64,000 nt of DNA from Nostoc sp. CHAB 5834 (lineage in GTDB: Bacteria; Cyanobacteriota; Cyanobacteriia; Cyanobacteriales; Nostocaceae), in contig JAIVFU010000009.1 in assembly GCA_020829485.1 (NCBI GenBank), positions 1 to 64,000 of the forward strand, in the 5' to 3' direction. The position numbers were made by a program, and so were the translations under genes. Below, one piece after another: positions 1-7,433 of the stretch. The first letter of the stretch is position 1. Each line of letters opens with the position of its first letter. The notes below the pieces were generated by a model. That model had not been told where the DNA came from and searched no databases. It saw only the letters and a list, made by a program, of their open reading frames with translations.

Positions 1-2
1 TT

Positions 3-587
3 TTGTTTTCCTCTTTAGTCAGAAATACCCTCAAACGAGCGCCCATATTTTTTGTTACCTCGGTAGATATATTCTCCGTATTTATTTATTGTTACATAGT
101 TTCGTTTTTTCCTGCCGACCTACTTAGCATCACCCTCTTTGCCGAACAGGCTAACGTTGTTAACCTAGATAAACCTTATCGTCAGCGAATTATGCGGTTG
201 CGTCAGGGCAGCAATGACACATCTTTGGAAGTACAATACTACATGCCTCAAGATCCAGGTGCATTAATAGGTGCAGGCAATAATCCGGCTCTACTTAACA
301 CACTGACATCCGAACAATTAGATTTACTACCAGGTTGTATCCTAACAGTTACTCAGGAAACACTAGGTGGCGATCGCTATAAGTTTACTGCTACCCCATT
401 ACCAGAGACTAGTTGCAGCTTTACTTATCTTGGCAATAGCATAAATGTTTCCTTGGGTTTTGAAACTACTGCGGCAGAATTCCACAGCTACGACAAAGGA
501 ATCGATCCAGCAACTGGAAACGCAACTTGGGGAGCGATTATGGGGCCTTATCGCTACACCAAGCGAAACCAGTATTCTATAACATAA
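3..587 (+). CDS. CpcT/CpeT-family bilin lyase, 5' end missing or damaged
   Basis: Members of this family attach phycocyanobilin or phycoerythrobilin to a cysteine of phycobiliprotein beta subunits. The part from about residue 45 on matches the family: a FAEQA segment, a DKPYRQR segment, a PGC motif near residue 111, and a WG..MGPY end. The first 40 or so residues do not look like the family's usual AHI-containing N-terminus. An AHIF string that would fit lies in another frame (about bases 41-52), so a frameshift between about 60 and 115 is possible. The window edge also cuts the 5' side, so no start can be chosen. No phycobilisome gene is next to it. The family call is fairly sure; the exact substrate and whether the gene is intact are not. 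Confidence 0.7.
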   Translation: MFSSLVRNTLKRAPIFFVTSVDIFSVFIYCYIVSFFPADLLSITLFAEQANVVNLDKPYRQRIMRLRQGSNDTSLEVQYYMPQDPGALIGAGNNPALLNTLTSEQLDLLPGCILTVTQETLGGDRYKFTATPLPETSCSFTYLGNSINVSLGFETTAAEFHSYDKGIDPATGNATWGAIMGPYRYTKRNQYSIT

Positions 588-637
588 AGTTATAAGTCAT
601 GAGTTATAAGTTATGAATTTTTAATTAACTTCTGTAC

Positions 638-657
638 AGACGCGATTAATCGCGTCT
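638..657. repeat. 20-bp perfect palindrome of the GAGACGCGATTAATCGCGTCTC family
   Basis: AGACGCGATTAATCGCGTCT reads the same on both strands. It lies between the ends of two convergent genes. Related copies occur at 35,700 (inside another repeat), 40,371 (inside a kinase gene), 56,086 and 61,889. It has no T-run typical of a terminator, so I call it a dispersed repeat. Confidence 0.7.
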
Positions 658-669
658 CCTAACTCTTTT

Positions 670-1038
670 TTAGCTAGCGATGCTACGAGGTACACCTTCT
701 AAAGCTTCCTCTTCTGTTTCAAAGATTTCAAAGACAGTATCCATCATCGTCACTTCAAACACAAGTTTGGCTTCTGGATGTACATTACAGATGCGGAAAC
801 TGCCCTTGACTTTATCAGCATCACGCATTCCAGCAACCAAAGACGTAAGACCAGAACTATCAATAAAATTTACCTGAGCCAGATTTACAACTACATGGCG
901 GCTGAGTTTGGAAATACACTCCTGTAACTTCAGCCGGAATTGCCAAGCAGTAGTAATGTCTAGGCGGCCTGCTGGTGTCAGGACAATAACGGTGTTTCCG
1001 TCTTGGGTTGTATAAGTTTTTTGGTCTATATGAATCAC
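670..1038 (-). CDS. STAS-domain anti-sigma factor antagonist
   Basis: A single STAS domain fills the 122 residues. Such proteins bind an anti-sigma factor or serine kinase and are switched by phosphorylation of a serine. The conserved motif is FIDSSGL at residues 58-64, so Ser61 or Ser62 is the likely phosphorylation site. The strand-helix pattern (AGRLDITTA near 23-31, VVVNLAQVNFID near 49-60) fits the SpoIIAA/RsbV fold. No partner kinase or phosphatase is adjacent. It reads towards the bilin lyase and away from hemF. The domain is certain; the signalling partner is unknown. Confidence 0.85.
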   Translation of the reverse strand: MIHIDQKTYTTQDGNTVIVLTPAGRLDITTAWQFRLKLQECISKLSRHVVVNLAQVNFIDSSGLTSLVAGMRDADKVKGSFRICNVHPEAKLVFEVTMMDTVFEIFETEEEALEGVPRSIAS

Positions 1039-1183
1039 TAAAGCCCTCCCCGTGACATTTTTCTAAAGATTAACTAGTTACAGAATTTTCTAATACTGCC
1101 ACTTGAGATTAACAAGCTATAGCTAAAATTGTCACCTTTTTTTTGCTAAGTGCTTAACTTTTGTAGTTGAACTCAGCAAAATA

Positions 1184-1305
1184 GTGGGGAGGGGGGAGTG
1201 GGGAATGGGGAGTGGGGAATGGGGAGATCAGGGAGCCTGGCAAAATCAGGATAATTATCATAACTCCCTACTCCCTACTCCCTACTCCCTACTCCCTACT
1301 CCCCA
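1184..1305. repeat. Two opposed short tandem repeat tracts (GGGGAGT / ACTCCCT)
   Basis: A G-rich tract of GGGGAGT/GGGGAAT units at about 1184-1227 faces a complementary ACTCCCT tract at about 1264-1305. The RNA could fold into a long hairpin. It sits directly after the hemF stop codon and may act as a 3' structure or terminator. Such tracts are typical of Nostocales spacers. Confidence 0.85.
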
Positions 1306-2340
1306 TTATTTCCAGTTGATCCAATCTTGAGGCTTAAGGAAAGTTTCATACAACTCGGCTTCGGGTGTATTGGGTTCCGGTTGATAGCCGTATTCCCAGC
1401 GCACTAAGGGTGGTAGGGACATGAGAATTGATTCGGTGCGTCCGTTGGTTTGCAGACCAAAAATAGTACCTCGGTCATAAACCAAGTTAAATTCTACATA
1501 TCGTCCCCGGCGGTAGAGTTGAAAATTCCGTTGGCGATCGCCATACTCCATCCCATGTCGCCGTTCTACAATTGGTACGTAAGCTGGTAAAAATGCTCTA
1601 CCACAGTCTTGCACAAAAGCAAACAAATCTTCCCAATTGCGGGTTGCTGGTGTTCCCACCTGGTTGCTATGAATAGCCGCTTCCCCATTGGGATTTGGCC
1701 CGCGATATAAAGCACCCTCTCCATCTTGGTAATCAAAAAACACACCACCTACACCCCGTGTCTCGTCACGATGCTTGAGGTAGAAATATTCATCACACCA
1801 CCGCTTAAACACAGAGTAATACTCTGGGTGGTGTTTGTCACAAGCCTGTTTTAACGTTTTGTGTAAATGTGCCGCATCTTCAGCAAAGGGGTAATAAGGT
1901 GTCAAGTCAAGACCACCACCAAACCACCACACTGGCCCTGCTTCAAAGTAGCGATAATTTAGATGAACTGTCGGCACGTAAGGATTGTGAGGATGTAATA
2001 CCATTGAAGTACCCGTAGCATAAAAGCCATGCCCTGCGGCTTCAGGGCGTTGGGCTAAAATTGAGGCTGGCAAATGGGAACCCCAGACTTCAGAAAAATT
2101 TACACCAGCTTGTTCAAATATTGCACCTTCTCGCAGCACGCGCGATCGCCCTCCACCCCCTTCTGGGCGTTCCCAACTATCTTCATGAAACTTAGCCACA
2201 CCATCTAGTTTTGCCAATGATTCGGTAATTTCGTCTTGCAGTTGTTTCATAAACTGACTGACTCTAGTCTGAGCTTCAGGTGCTGGCAAAGACTTGGATG
2301 ATTCTGCTGATACAGTTGGTGTTTGCGAGTTGGTCAACAT
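1306..2340 (-). CDS. hemF: Oxygen-dependent coproporphyrinogen III oxidase
   Basis: HemF decarboxylates two propionate side chains of coproporphyrinogen III to give protoporphyrinogen IX, using O2, in haem and chlorophyll synthesis. The 344-residue length is normal for cyanobacteria. Family blocks are clear: [14 protein letters not shown] (about 57-70), [15 protein letters not shown] (about 106-120), [14 protein letters not shown] (about 138-151), FFDYQDGEG (about 201) and [12 protein letters not shown] near residue 281. It ends with the usual GYQPEPN.P.. tail. It is transcribed alone, with a 550-base gene-free leader region upstream. The call is secure. Confidence 0.97.
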   Translation of the reverse strand: MLTNSQTPTVSAESSKSLPAPEAQTRVSQFMKQLQDEITESLAKLDGVAKFHEDSWERPEGGGGRSRVLREGAIFEQAGVNFSEVWGSHLPASILAQRPEAAGHGFYATGTSMVLHPHNPYVPTVHLNYRYFEAGPVWWFGGGLDLTPYYPFAEDAAHLHKTLKQACDKHHPEYYSVFKRWCDEYFYLKHRDETRGVGGVFFDYQDGEGALYRGPNPNGEAAIHSNQVGTPATRNWEDLFAFVQDCGRAFLPAYVPIVERRHGMEYGDRQRNFQLYRRGRYVEFNLVYDRGTIFGLQTNGRTESILMSLPPLVRWEYGYQPEPNTPEAELYETFLKPQDWINWK

Positions 2341-2891
2341 AGATTCCCGAACCTAAATTACAATTTCCAGAAAGCCACAAATTTCTTATCCTAAAATTTG
2401 GGGGAAACAAGCGCCAACAATCAAGCTCTATTTGCCCAACCCGCTTTTTCTTACTGGTTAAGCATTTATCCGATTGATGGGCATCACTAGAGTTATTTTC
2501 CCTCAAATGCGTATAGGCTTGTATATTGACTGAGTTTTATTTGAAATTCTTAATCGGAACATTCTGGTATAAACACTAGACTTTAGTCGTAACCTTGAAT
2601 TATCAAGGGTTTAACTGGCCTAATCAAAACTTCTTTGCCATATTGCTTATAGTATCTGTTAGCGTCTGTACCGAATACAGGCTTGCTATGTTCAGGGCAT
2701 TTCTGAGAAAGTTTTAATTTAGGCAGGACTTAGGCAAACAATAGTCGAAAAGAATGATTTTCTTCTTAAGGCAATTCATGAGTTACTCCTGAGCGCGTAT
2801 AGTTTTGCATAATAAGTCCTATTAGGGTTTGAGCGTAGTTGACCACAATACCAGAGTTACCAGAAAGTGTCTAGCGAGGAGGATTAGGAAA
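2341..2891. other. Divergent intergenic region
   Basis: About 550 bases between hemF (minus) and the SRPBCC gene (plus). No convincing gene was seen. A ribosome-binding site (GAGGAGG, near 2876-2882) lies just before the ATG at 2892. The string GGCAGGACTTAGGC near 2724 resembles a dispersed repeat seen at 15.6 and 27.2 kb. Confidence 0.6.
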
Positions 2892-3416
2892 ATGCAAGGT
2901 TGGTTATCCAAATTCATCCACCGCAAACGTCGTCGGTTTTGCGCTTCTCTGGTGCGGACGTATCGAGAGATAAGTTCTGCTTCTGTAGATGAACTGTGGC
3001 AAAAAGTCGCTGATTTAACTGATGTTTCCTGGCATCCACTACTTAAAAGTACTAACGTGCCCTACGGATTAGTACCCAAGCCGGGATTAATTTATCATGC
3101 TGTAACACGCTTTTGGCCGATTCCCATCCGAATTTTTGTGGAACGCGTCAATCACAGGGAGATGCTGAGTATCCGAGTAATGGCAATTCCTGGGATAGAG
3201 GAACGGGTGACTTATCAAGTAGAGTCAACGGTTTGTGGTACTTGTTTGTCTTATTCTGTAACACTACGGGGTTGGTTATCGCCCCTAATTTGGTCTTTAT
3301 CCCGTCCTTATGCAGACCGCGTAGCCCGGTCTTTAGTAGAAGCAGTAGAAAAGGCGGCATTGCCGACGGTATCTGGTAAGAAAAAATCCCTTAATGATAG
3401 TTGTTTGGATTTTTAG
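2892..3416 (+). CDS. SRPBCC/polyketide-cyclase-like protein
   Basis: A 174-residue protein whose pattern fits a START/SRPBCC hydrophobic-pocket fold: helix with SSASVDELWQKVADLTDVSWHP near residues 29-50, then beta strands, then a long C-terminal helix with YADRVARSLVEAVEKA. I chose ATG 2892 because AGGAGG lies about ten bases upstream; the open frame extends to a TTG at 2829 but that extension has no good binding site. The N-terminus is very basic (HRKRRR). The ligand is unknown. It stands alone between hemF and mrp. The family call rests on pattern similarity only. Confidence 0.65.
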   Translation: MQGWLSKFIHRKRRRFCASLVRTYREISSASVDELWQKVADLTDVSWHPLLKSTNVPYGLVPKPGLIYHAVTRFWPIPIRIFVERVNHREMLSIRVMAIPGIEERVTYQVESTVCGTCLSYSVTLRGWLSPLIWSLSRPYADRVARSLVEAVEKAALPTVSGKKKSLNDSCLDF

Positions 3417-3419
3417 GTA

Positions 3420-3489
3420 CTGGGGATGAGGGGGCAGGGGGCAGGGAGAAAACCAATTCCCAATCCCTAGTCCCCAATTCCCAATGCCC
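3420..3489. repeat. Short tandem repeats (GGGGCAG / CCCCAATTC)
   Basis: GGGGCAGGGGGCAGGG followed by CCCAATCCC/CCCCAATTCCCAATG units, just after the SRPBCC stop codon. Typical Nostocales repeat tract. Confidence 0.75.
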
Positions 3490-3649
3490 AAAGAAAGTTA
3501 AGATTCTATTAGGTGATAATGCAATTTGCTAAGTTTTATTACGGCATTGACAGTGAAAACACTAAGCTGACCTTACTTAAGAAAGCATCCAGTTAATAGC
3601 TAAGATGTTCGCCACAAGTGTATCTATTCATTTTGAATTTTGATTTTTT

Positions 3650-4720
3650 ATGTACGATGTTCTCGATTCTCGCTCTGTCTTAGAAGTGTTGCGACCAGTG
3701 GAAGACCCAGAACTCCGCAAAAGTCTGGTGGAACTAAATATGATTCGCAACGTGAAAATTGACGGTGGCAAAGTTAGTTTTACTTTGGTGTTAACCACTC
3801 CTGCCTGTCCTTTACGTGAATTTATAGTTGAAGACTGTAAGAAAGCTGTCAAAAAACTCTCAGGCGTTACAGATGTCAGCATAGAAGTGACGGCAGAAAC
3901 ACCGCAACAAAAAAGTTTACCTGACCGTACTGGTATTTCTGGGGTGAAAAATATCATTGCTGTTTCCAGTGGCAAAGGTGGCGTTGGTAAAAGTACGGTG
4001 GCGGTAAATGTAGCAGTGGCTCTAGCTCAAACTGGCGCGAAAGTCGGTTTGCTAGATGCTGATATTTACGGACCTAATGACCCCACCATGCTGGGGCTGG
4101 CTGATGCCCAAATTACTGTGCGTTCCAGTGAAACAGGAGACATCCTGGAACCTGCTTTTAATCACGGTGTCAAATTAGTTTCAATGGGCTTTTTGATTGA
4201 CCGGGATCAGCCAGTAATTTGGCGGGGGCCTATGCTCAGTGGTGTAATTCGCCAGTTTCTCTATCAAGTGCAATGGGGAGAACTGGACTATTTGATTGTA
4301 GATATGCCACCGGGAACCGGAGATGCTCAGTTAACTTTAACCCAAGCAGTGCCGATGGCAGGGGCAGTAATTGTCACCACGCCGCAAACTGTAGCCCTGT
4401 TAGATTCTCGCAAGGGATTGCGAATGTTCCAGCAGATGAATGTCCCGGTATTGGGGATCGTGGAAAATATGAGCTATTTTATCCCCCCCGATCAACCAGA
4501 TAAGCAGTATGACATATTTGGTTCCGGTGGTGGCTCTAAAACAGCTGCCGAATTGGGAGTGCCATTGTTGGGTTGCGTACCGCTAGAAATTTCCACACGA
4601 GTTGGCGGTGACAGTGGTGTGCCAATAGTTGTTGGTGATCCAGATTCAGCTTCGGCAAAAGCATTAACAGCGATCGCTCTTACCATTGCTGGTAAAGTAT
4701 CAGTTGCTGCCCTGACATAA
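3650..4720 (+). CDS. mrp: Mrp/ApbC/HCF101-like Fe-S cluster carrier ATPase
   Basis: A P-loop protein that carries and transfers Fe-S clusters to apoproteins. An N-terminal MIP18/DUF59 domain spans about residues 8-82, with a conserved ACPLR segment (Cys53). The deviant Walker A motif SSGKGGVGKST is at about 106-116, followed by DADIYGPNDP and the DMPPGTGD motif. Bacterial Mrp proteins usually have a CxxC pair after ENMS; here the segment is ENMSYFIPPDQPDKQ with no cysteine, as in plant HCF101 as I recall it. HCF101 serves photosystem I assembly, so that role is plausible here but inferred. The start ATG 3650 is preceded by an AT-rich leader. The next gene, rodA, is separated by a repeat tract. 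Confidence 0.93.
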   Translation: MYDVLDSRSVLEVLRPVEDPELRKSLVELNMIRNVKIDGGKVSFTLVLTTPACPLREFIVEDCKKAVKKLSGVTDVSIEVTAETPQQKSLPDRTGISGVKNIIAVSSGKGGVGKSTVAVNVAVALAQTGAKVGLLDADIYGPNDPTMLGLADAQITVRSSETGDILEPAFNHGVKLVSMGFLIDRDQPVIWRGPMLSGVIRQFLYQVQWGELDYLIVDMPPGTGDAQLTLTQAVPMAGAVIVTTPQTVALLDSRKGLRMFQQMNVPVLGIVENMSYFIPPDQPDKQYDIFGSGGGSKTAAELGVPLLGCVPLEISTRVGGDSGVPIVVGDPDSASAKALTAIALTIAGKVSVAALT

Positions 4721-4766
4721 TTAATTTTAATTTCTATCTGCTTCCTGGGCTATGTCCTGGGAATAC

Positions 4767-4848
4767 TAGGGAGTGGGGAAGAAGCAGGGGAGCAGGGAGC
4801 AAAAATTTCCCCCCTGCCCCCCGCCCCTCTGCCTCTTTTCAATTCCCA
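4767..4848. repeat. Self-complementary GGGGAGCAG / CCCCTGCC repeat tract
   Basis: G-rich units (GAAGCAGGGGAGCAGGGAGC) are followed at once by C-rich units (CCCCCCTGCCCCCCGCCCC), giving a strong potential hairpin between mrp and rodA. Confidence 0.75.
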
Positions 4849-4878
4849 ACAATTAAAGCTAAAGTCTAAACTTACACA

Positions 4879-6192
4879 ATGTTATTAAAACGATCGCTCC
4901 CCAAAATTCGCTGGAAGTCTTGGGTTAAGCCTTGGCAGAATGTAGATTGGCTACTATTTTGTTTGCCGATTGCTGTCAGTATCTTTGGCGGTCTCATGAT
5001 TCTCAGTACGGAACTGAAGCAGCCAGTAACTGACTGGTGGTGGCACTGGATGGTAGCGGGTATCGGCGTACTTATAGCCCTGTTTTTATCTCGCATCCGT
5101 TACGAAGTTTTGATGCAGTGGCACTGGGTAACTTATGCACTAACGAATTTCAGCTTAATCATAGTGATGATTGCTGGTAGTAGCGCCAAAGGGGCACAGC
5201 GATGGATTCCGATTGCTGGTTTCAATGTCCAACCCTCAGAATTTGCCAAAGTCGGCATGATAATTACCATAGCTGCTTTGCTACACAGGCGGACTGCTTC
5301 TACCCTCGAAGGTGTTTTCCGCATTCTGGCAATCACTGTTATACCTTGGGGATTAATATTTTTGCAGCCAGATTTAGCAACATCAATGGTATTTGGTGCG
5401 ATCGTCTTAGGAATGCTTTACTGGGCAAATGCTAACCCAGGCTGGTTAATTCTGATGATTTCTCCTGTGGTTGCTGCCATTTTGTTTAGTATATCTTGGC
5501 CTTTATCAGAGCCGATAGTTTTATTCAAAGAACTATCTTTTGGCCCATTAGGAATAGTTTGGTCATTTGCGATGGCGATTGTGGGCTGGCAAACTCTGCC
5601 CTGGCGTAGATTTGGTTTAGGTGCTATCGGTGCGTGGACTCTCAATATACTGGGTGGCGAATTAGGAGTCTTCGCTTGGAACCATGTTTTGAAAGAGTAT
5701 CAAAAAGACCGTCTAACTGTATTCATGAATCCCGATCACGATCCACTCGGTGCTGGGTATCACTTAATCCAATCTCGTATTGCTATTGGTGCTGGTGAAA
5801 TTTGGGGATGGGGTCTGTTCAAGGGGCCAATGACGCAACTGAATTTCGTACCTGAACAGCATACAGACTTTATTTTTTCCGCAGTGGGGGAAGAATTCGG
5901 TTTTGTTGGTTGTTTGGTAGTGCTGTTTGCCTTCTGCTTAATTTGCTTCCGTCTACTGCATGTTGCCCAAACTGCCAAAGATAACTTTGGTTCGTTGTTG
6001 GCTATTGGCGTTTTGTCCATGATTGTGTTTCAACTGATTGTCAACGTTGGCATGACTGTTGGTTTAGCGCCTGTGGCAGGCATTCCCCTACCTTGGATGA
6101 GTTATGGGCGTTCTGCGATGCTAACCAACTTCATTTCCTTGGGAATAGTAGAATCAGTAGCAAATTTTCGCCAAAGGCAGAAGTATTATTGA
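4879..6192 (+). CDS. rodA: RodA peptidoglycan glycosyltransferase (SEDS family)
   Basis: A polytopic SEDS protein that polymerises lipid II during side-wall growth together with a class B penicillin-binding protein. Length is 437 residues, somewhat longer than the enterobacterial enzyme. Family landmarks are present: GAQRWIPIAGFNVQPSEFAK near residues 105-124, QPDLATS near 165, the long extracytoplasmic loop with DRLTVFMNPDHDPLGAGYHLIQS near 277-299, and GIPLPWMSYGRSAM near 400-413. About ten hydrophobic helices are visible. It lies alone, without mre genes. The loop motif and lack of a division cluster favour RodA over FtsW. Confidence 0.92.
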   Translation: MLLKRSLPKIRWKSWVKPWQNVDWLLFCLPIAVSIFGGLMILSTELKQPVTDWWWHWMVAGIGVLIALFLSRIRYEVLMQWHWVTYALTNFSLIIVMIAGSSAKGAQRWIPIAGFNVQPSEFAKVGMIITIAALLHRRTASTLEGVFRILAITVIPWGLIFLQPDLATSMVFGAIVLGMLYWANANPGWLILMISPVVAAILFSISWPLSEPIVLFKELSFGPLGIVWSFAMAIVGWQTLPWRRFGLGAIGAWTLNILGGELGVFAWNHVLKEYQKDRLTVFMNPDHDPLGAGYHLIQSRIAIGAGEIWGWGLFKGPMTQLNFVPEQHTDFIFSAVGEEFGFVGCLVVLFAFCLICFRLLHVAQTAKDNFGSLLAIGVLSMIVFQLIVNVGMTVGLAPVAGIPLPWMSYGRSAMLTNFISLGIVESVANFRQRQKYY

Positions 6193-6195
6193 TTC

Positions 6196-6257
6196 GTCAT
6201 TTGTCATTAGTCCTTTGTCCTTTGCTAATGACCGATGACAAATGACAAATGACTAAT
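6196..6257. repeat. Heptamer repeats GTCATTT / AATGACA forming an inverted pair
   Basis: GTCATTTGTCATTAGTCC units are followed by AATGACCGATGACAAATGAC units, so the transcript could fold back. It separates rodA from ndhS. Confidence 0.8.
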
Positions 6258-6301
6258 AAGAAGTATTAAGCTATTAAAAGGAAACAAGCGAGGCTAAAAA
6301 A

Positions 6302-6499
6302 ATGATTCTGCCTGGAGCAACTGTTCGCGTCAACAATCCCGCAGATACCTATTATCGCTCCGAAGGACTCGTGCAACGGGTGAGTGATGGCAAAGTAGCC
6401 GTATTATTTGAAGGTGGTAACTGGGATAAATTAATTACCTTTCGTCTGAGGGAATTGGAACTCGTAGAGACCACAGCCGGACGTAAAAAAGCCAAATAA
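6302..6499 (+). CDS. ndhS: NDH-1 subunit S (ferredoxin-binding, SH3-like)
   Basis: A 65-residue protein matching the cyanobacterial DUF3252/Ssl0352 family, identified as NdhS of the photosynthetic NDH-1 complex, where it helps dock ferredoxin for cyclic electron flow. The conserved signature [18 protein letters not shown] and the following [13 protein letters not shown] are present (residues about 22-52), and the whole chain would fold as a small SH3-like barrel. Start ATG 6302 has a purine-rich leader (AAAGGAAACAAGCGAGG). Flanking heptamer repeats isolate it from neighbours. The family call is good from memory, without a search. Confidence 0.82.
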   Translation: MILPGATVRVNNPADTYYRSEGLVQRVSDGKVAVLFEGGNWDKLITFRLRELELVETTAGRKKAK

Positions 6500-6502
6500 A
6501 AT

Positions 6503-6617
6503 TAGTCATTAGTCATTTGTCCTTTGTCGTTTGGCAAAAACTACTACTTCTCTACGAGAGGCTGCGCCAGAGGCAAAGCTCAGTACAAGTGACTAATGAC
6601 CAATGACTAATGACTAA
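6503..6617. repeat. Heptamer repeats flanking a short palindromic repeat
   Basis: TTAGTCATTTGTCCTTTGTC at the left and TGACTAATGACCAATGACTA at the right flank a CTCTACGAGAGGCTGCGCC segment; similar CTACGAGACGCTGCGC strings recur near 21,180 and 28,155. Confidence 0.7.
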
Positions 6618-6623
6618 ATTACT

Positions 6624-7280
6624 ATGCGCCTCCCTTTACCACAGTTTGCTACTGGCGATCGCCATCCCAACCACATTGCGGAGGTGATTGAAACTACTAG
6701 TACTGAATTTTTAGCTCAGTGTTTGGAACCACCAGATTTGAGCTTTCCCTCCATGCCACCCTTTGGTAGTTGGGTCTGTTCTGTAGATGAAGAATCGGGC
6801 AATCAAGTTTATGCTGTAATATATTATGCCACAACTATGCCCATAGATTCCGTACACAGGGCCAGAGCTTTGGGGTTGTCGTTGCAAGACTTACGCGAAG
6901 AACAACCCCAGATATTTGCCATGCTCAGAACAGAATTTCGGGCTGCGATCGTGGGATTTGAGCAATCTTCCCAGAATCGAGGTTATAACCAAAGAATATA
7001 TCAGTATCTACCACCCCGTCCCCCGCAAATTCATCAGGCTGTTTATCGGTGCGAACCAGAAGCAATCATTAAATTTACTGAAGAACTAGATTTTTTGCGG
7101 ACACTCCTTTGTGTTAACGGTGCGCCAGTAGAGTCTTTGACCGCGGCTGCCATTCGAGATATATACCAGTTACGCAAAGCTGACCGAGAATGGCTAATTA
7201 AAGCTGGACGTAGCTTGAGTGTGCTACTTAAAGACGACTACGATCGCTTGCGGTTCATTTTAAGCCAAATCCATCCGTAG
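6624..7280 (+). CDS. Conserved cyanobacterial protein, possible HAS-barrel domain
   Basis: A 218-residue soluble protein. The first 130 residues are rich in beta-strand pattern (HIAEVIETTSTEFLAQC, FGSWVCSVDE, QVYAVIYYATT) and resemble the HAS-barrel found at the start of HerA-type ATPases and ATP synthase subunits; this is a tentative memory-based match. The C-terminal 60 residues look helical (AAIRDIYQLRKADREWL). No ATPase motif, signal peptide or membrane segment is seen. It follows ndhS on the same strand after a repeat tract. Function is unknown. Confidence 0.6.
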   Translation: MRLPLPQFATGDRHPNHIAEVIETTSTEFLAQCLEPPDLSFPSMPPFGSWVCSVDEESGNQVYAVIYYATTMPIDSVHRARALGLSLQDLREEQPQIFAMLRTEFRAAIVGFEQSSQNRGYNQRIYQYLPPRPPQIHQAVYRCEPEAIIKFTEELDFLRTLLCVNGAPVESLTAAAIRDIYQLRKADREWLIKAGRSLSVLLKDDYDRLRFILSQIHP

Positions 7281-7433
7281 GTAGTTAGTTCCGAGACAAT
7301 TGGCTAGTTAGTGTAAGTTAATATATTTGATTTATTTGATTTTTGCTCAGGTAGCTTCTCTATCTATTTATATCGATTAAGCGATCGCCCCAAGGTAATC
7401 GCAGTTTTACCATAGCCCCTTCAATTCCTACCT

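Noticed and set aside
1184..1305. Possible CRISPR array because of the regular repeats
   Set aside because: Units are 7-8 bases without spacers; no cas genes are in the window.
2829..2891. Upstream TTG start for the SRPBCC gene
   Set aside because: AGGAGG sits directly before ATG 2892; the extension has no good binding site.
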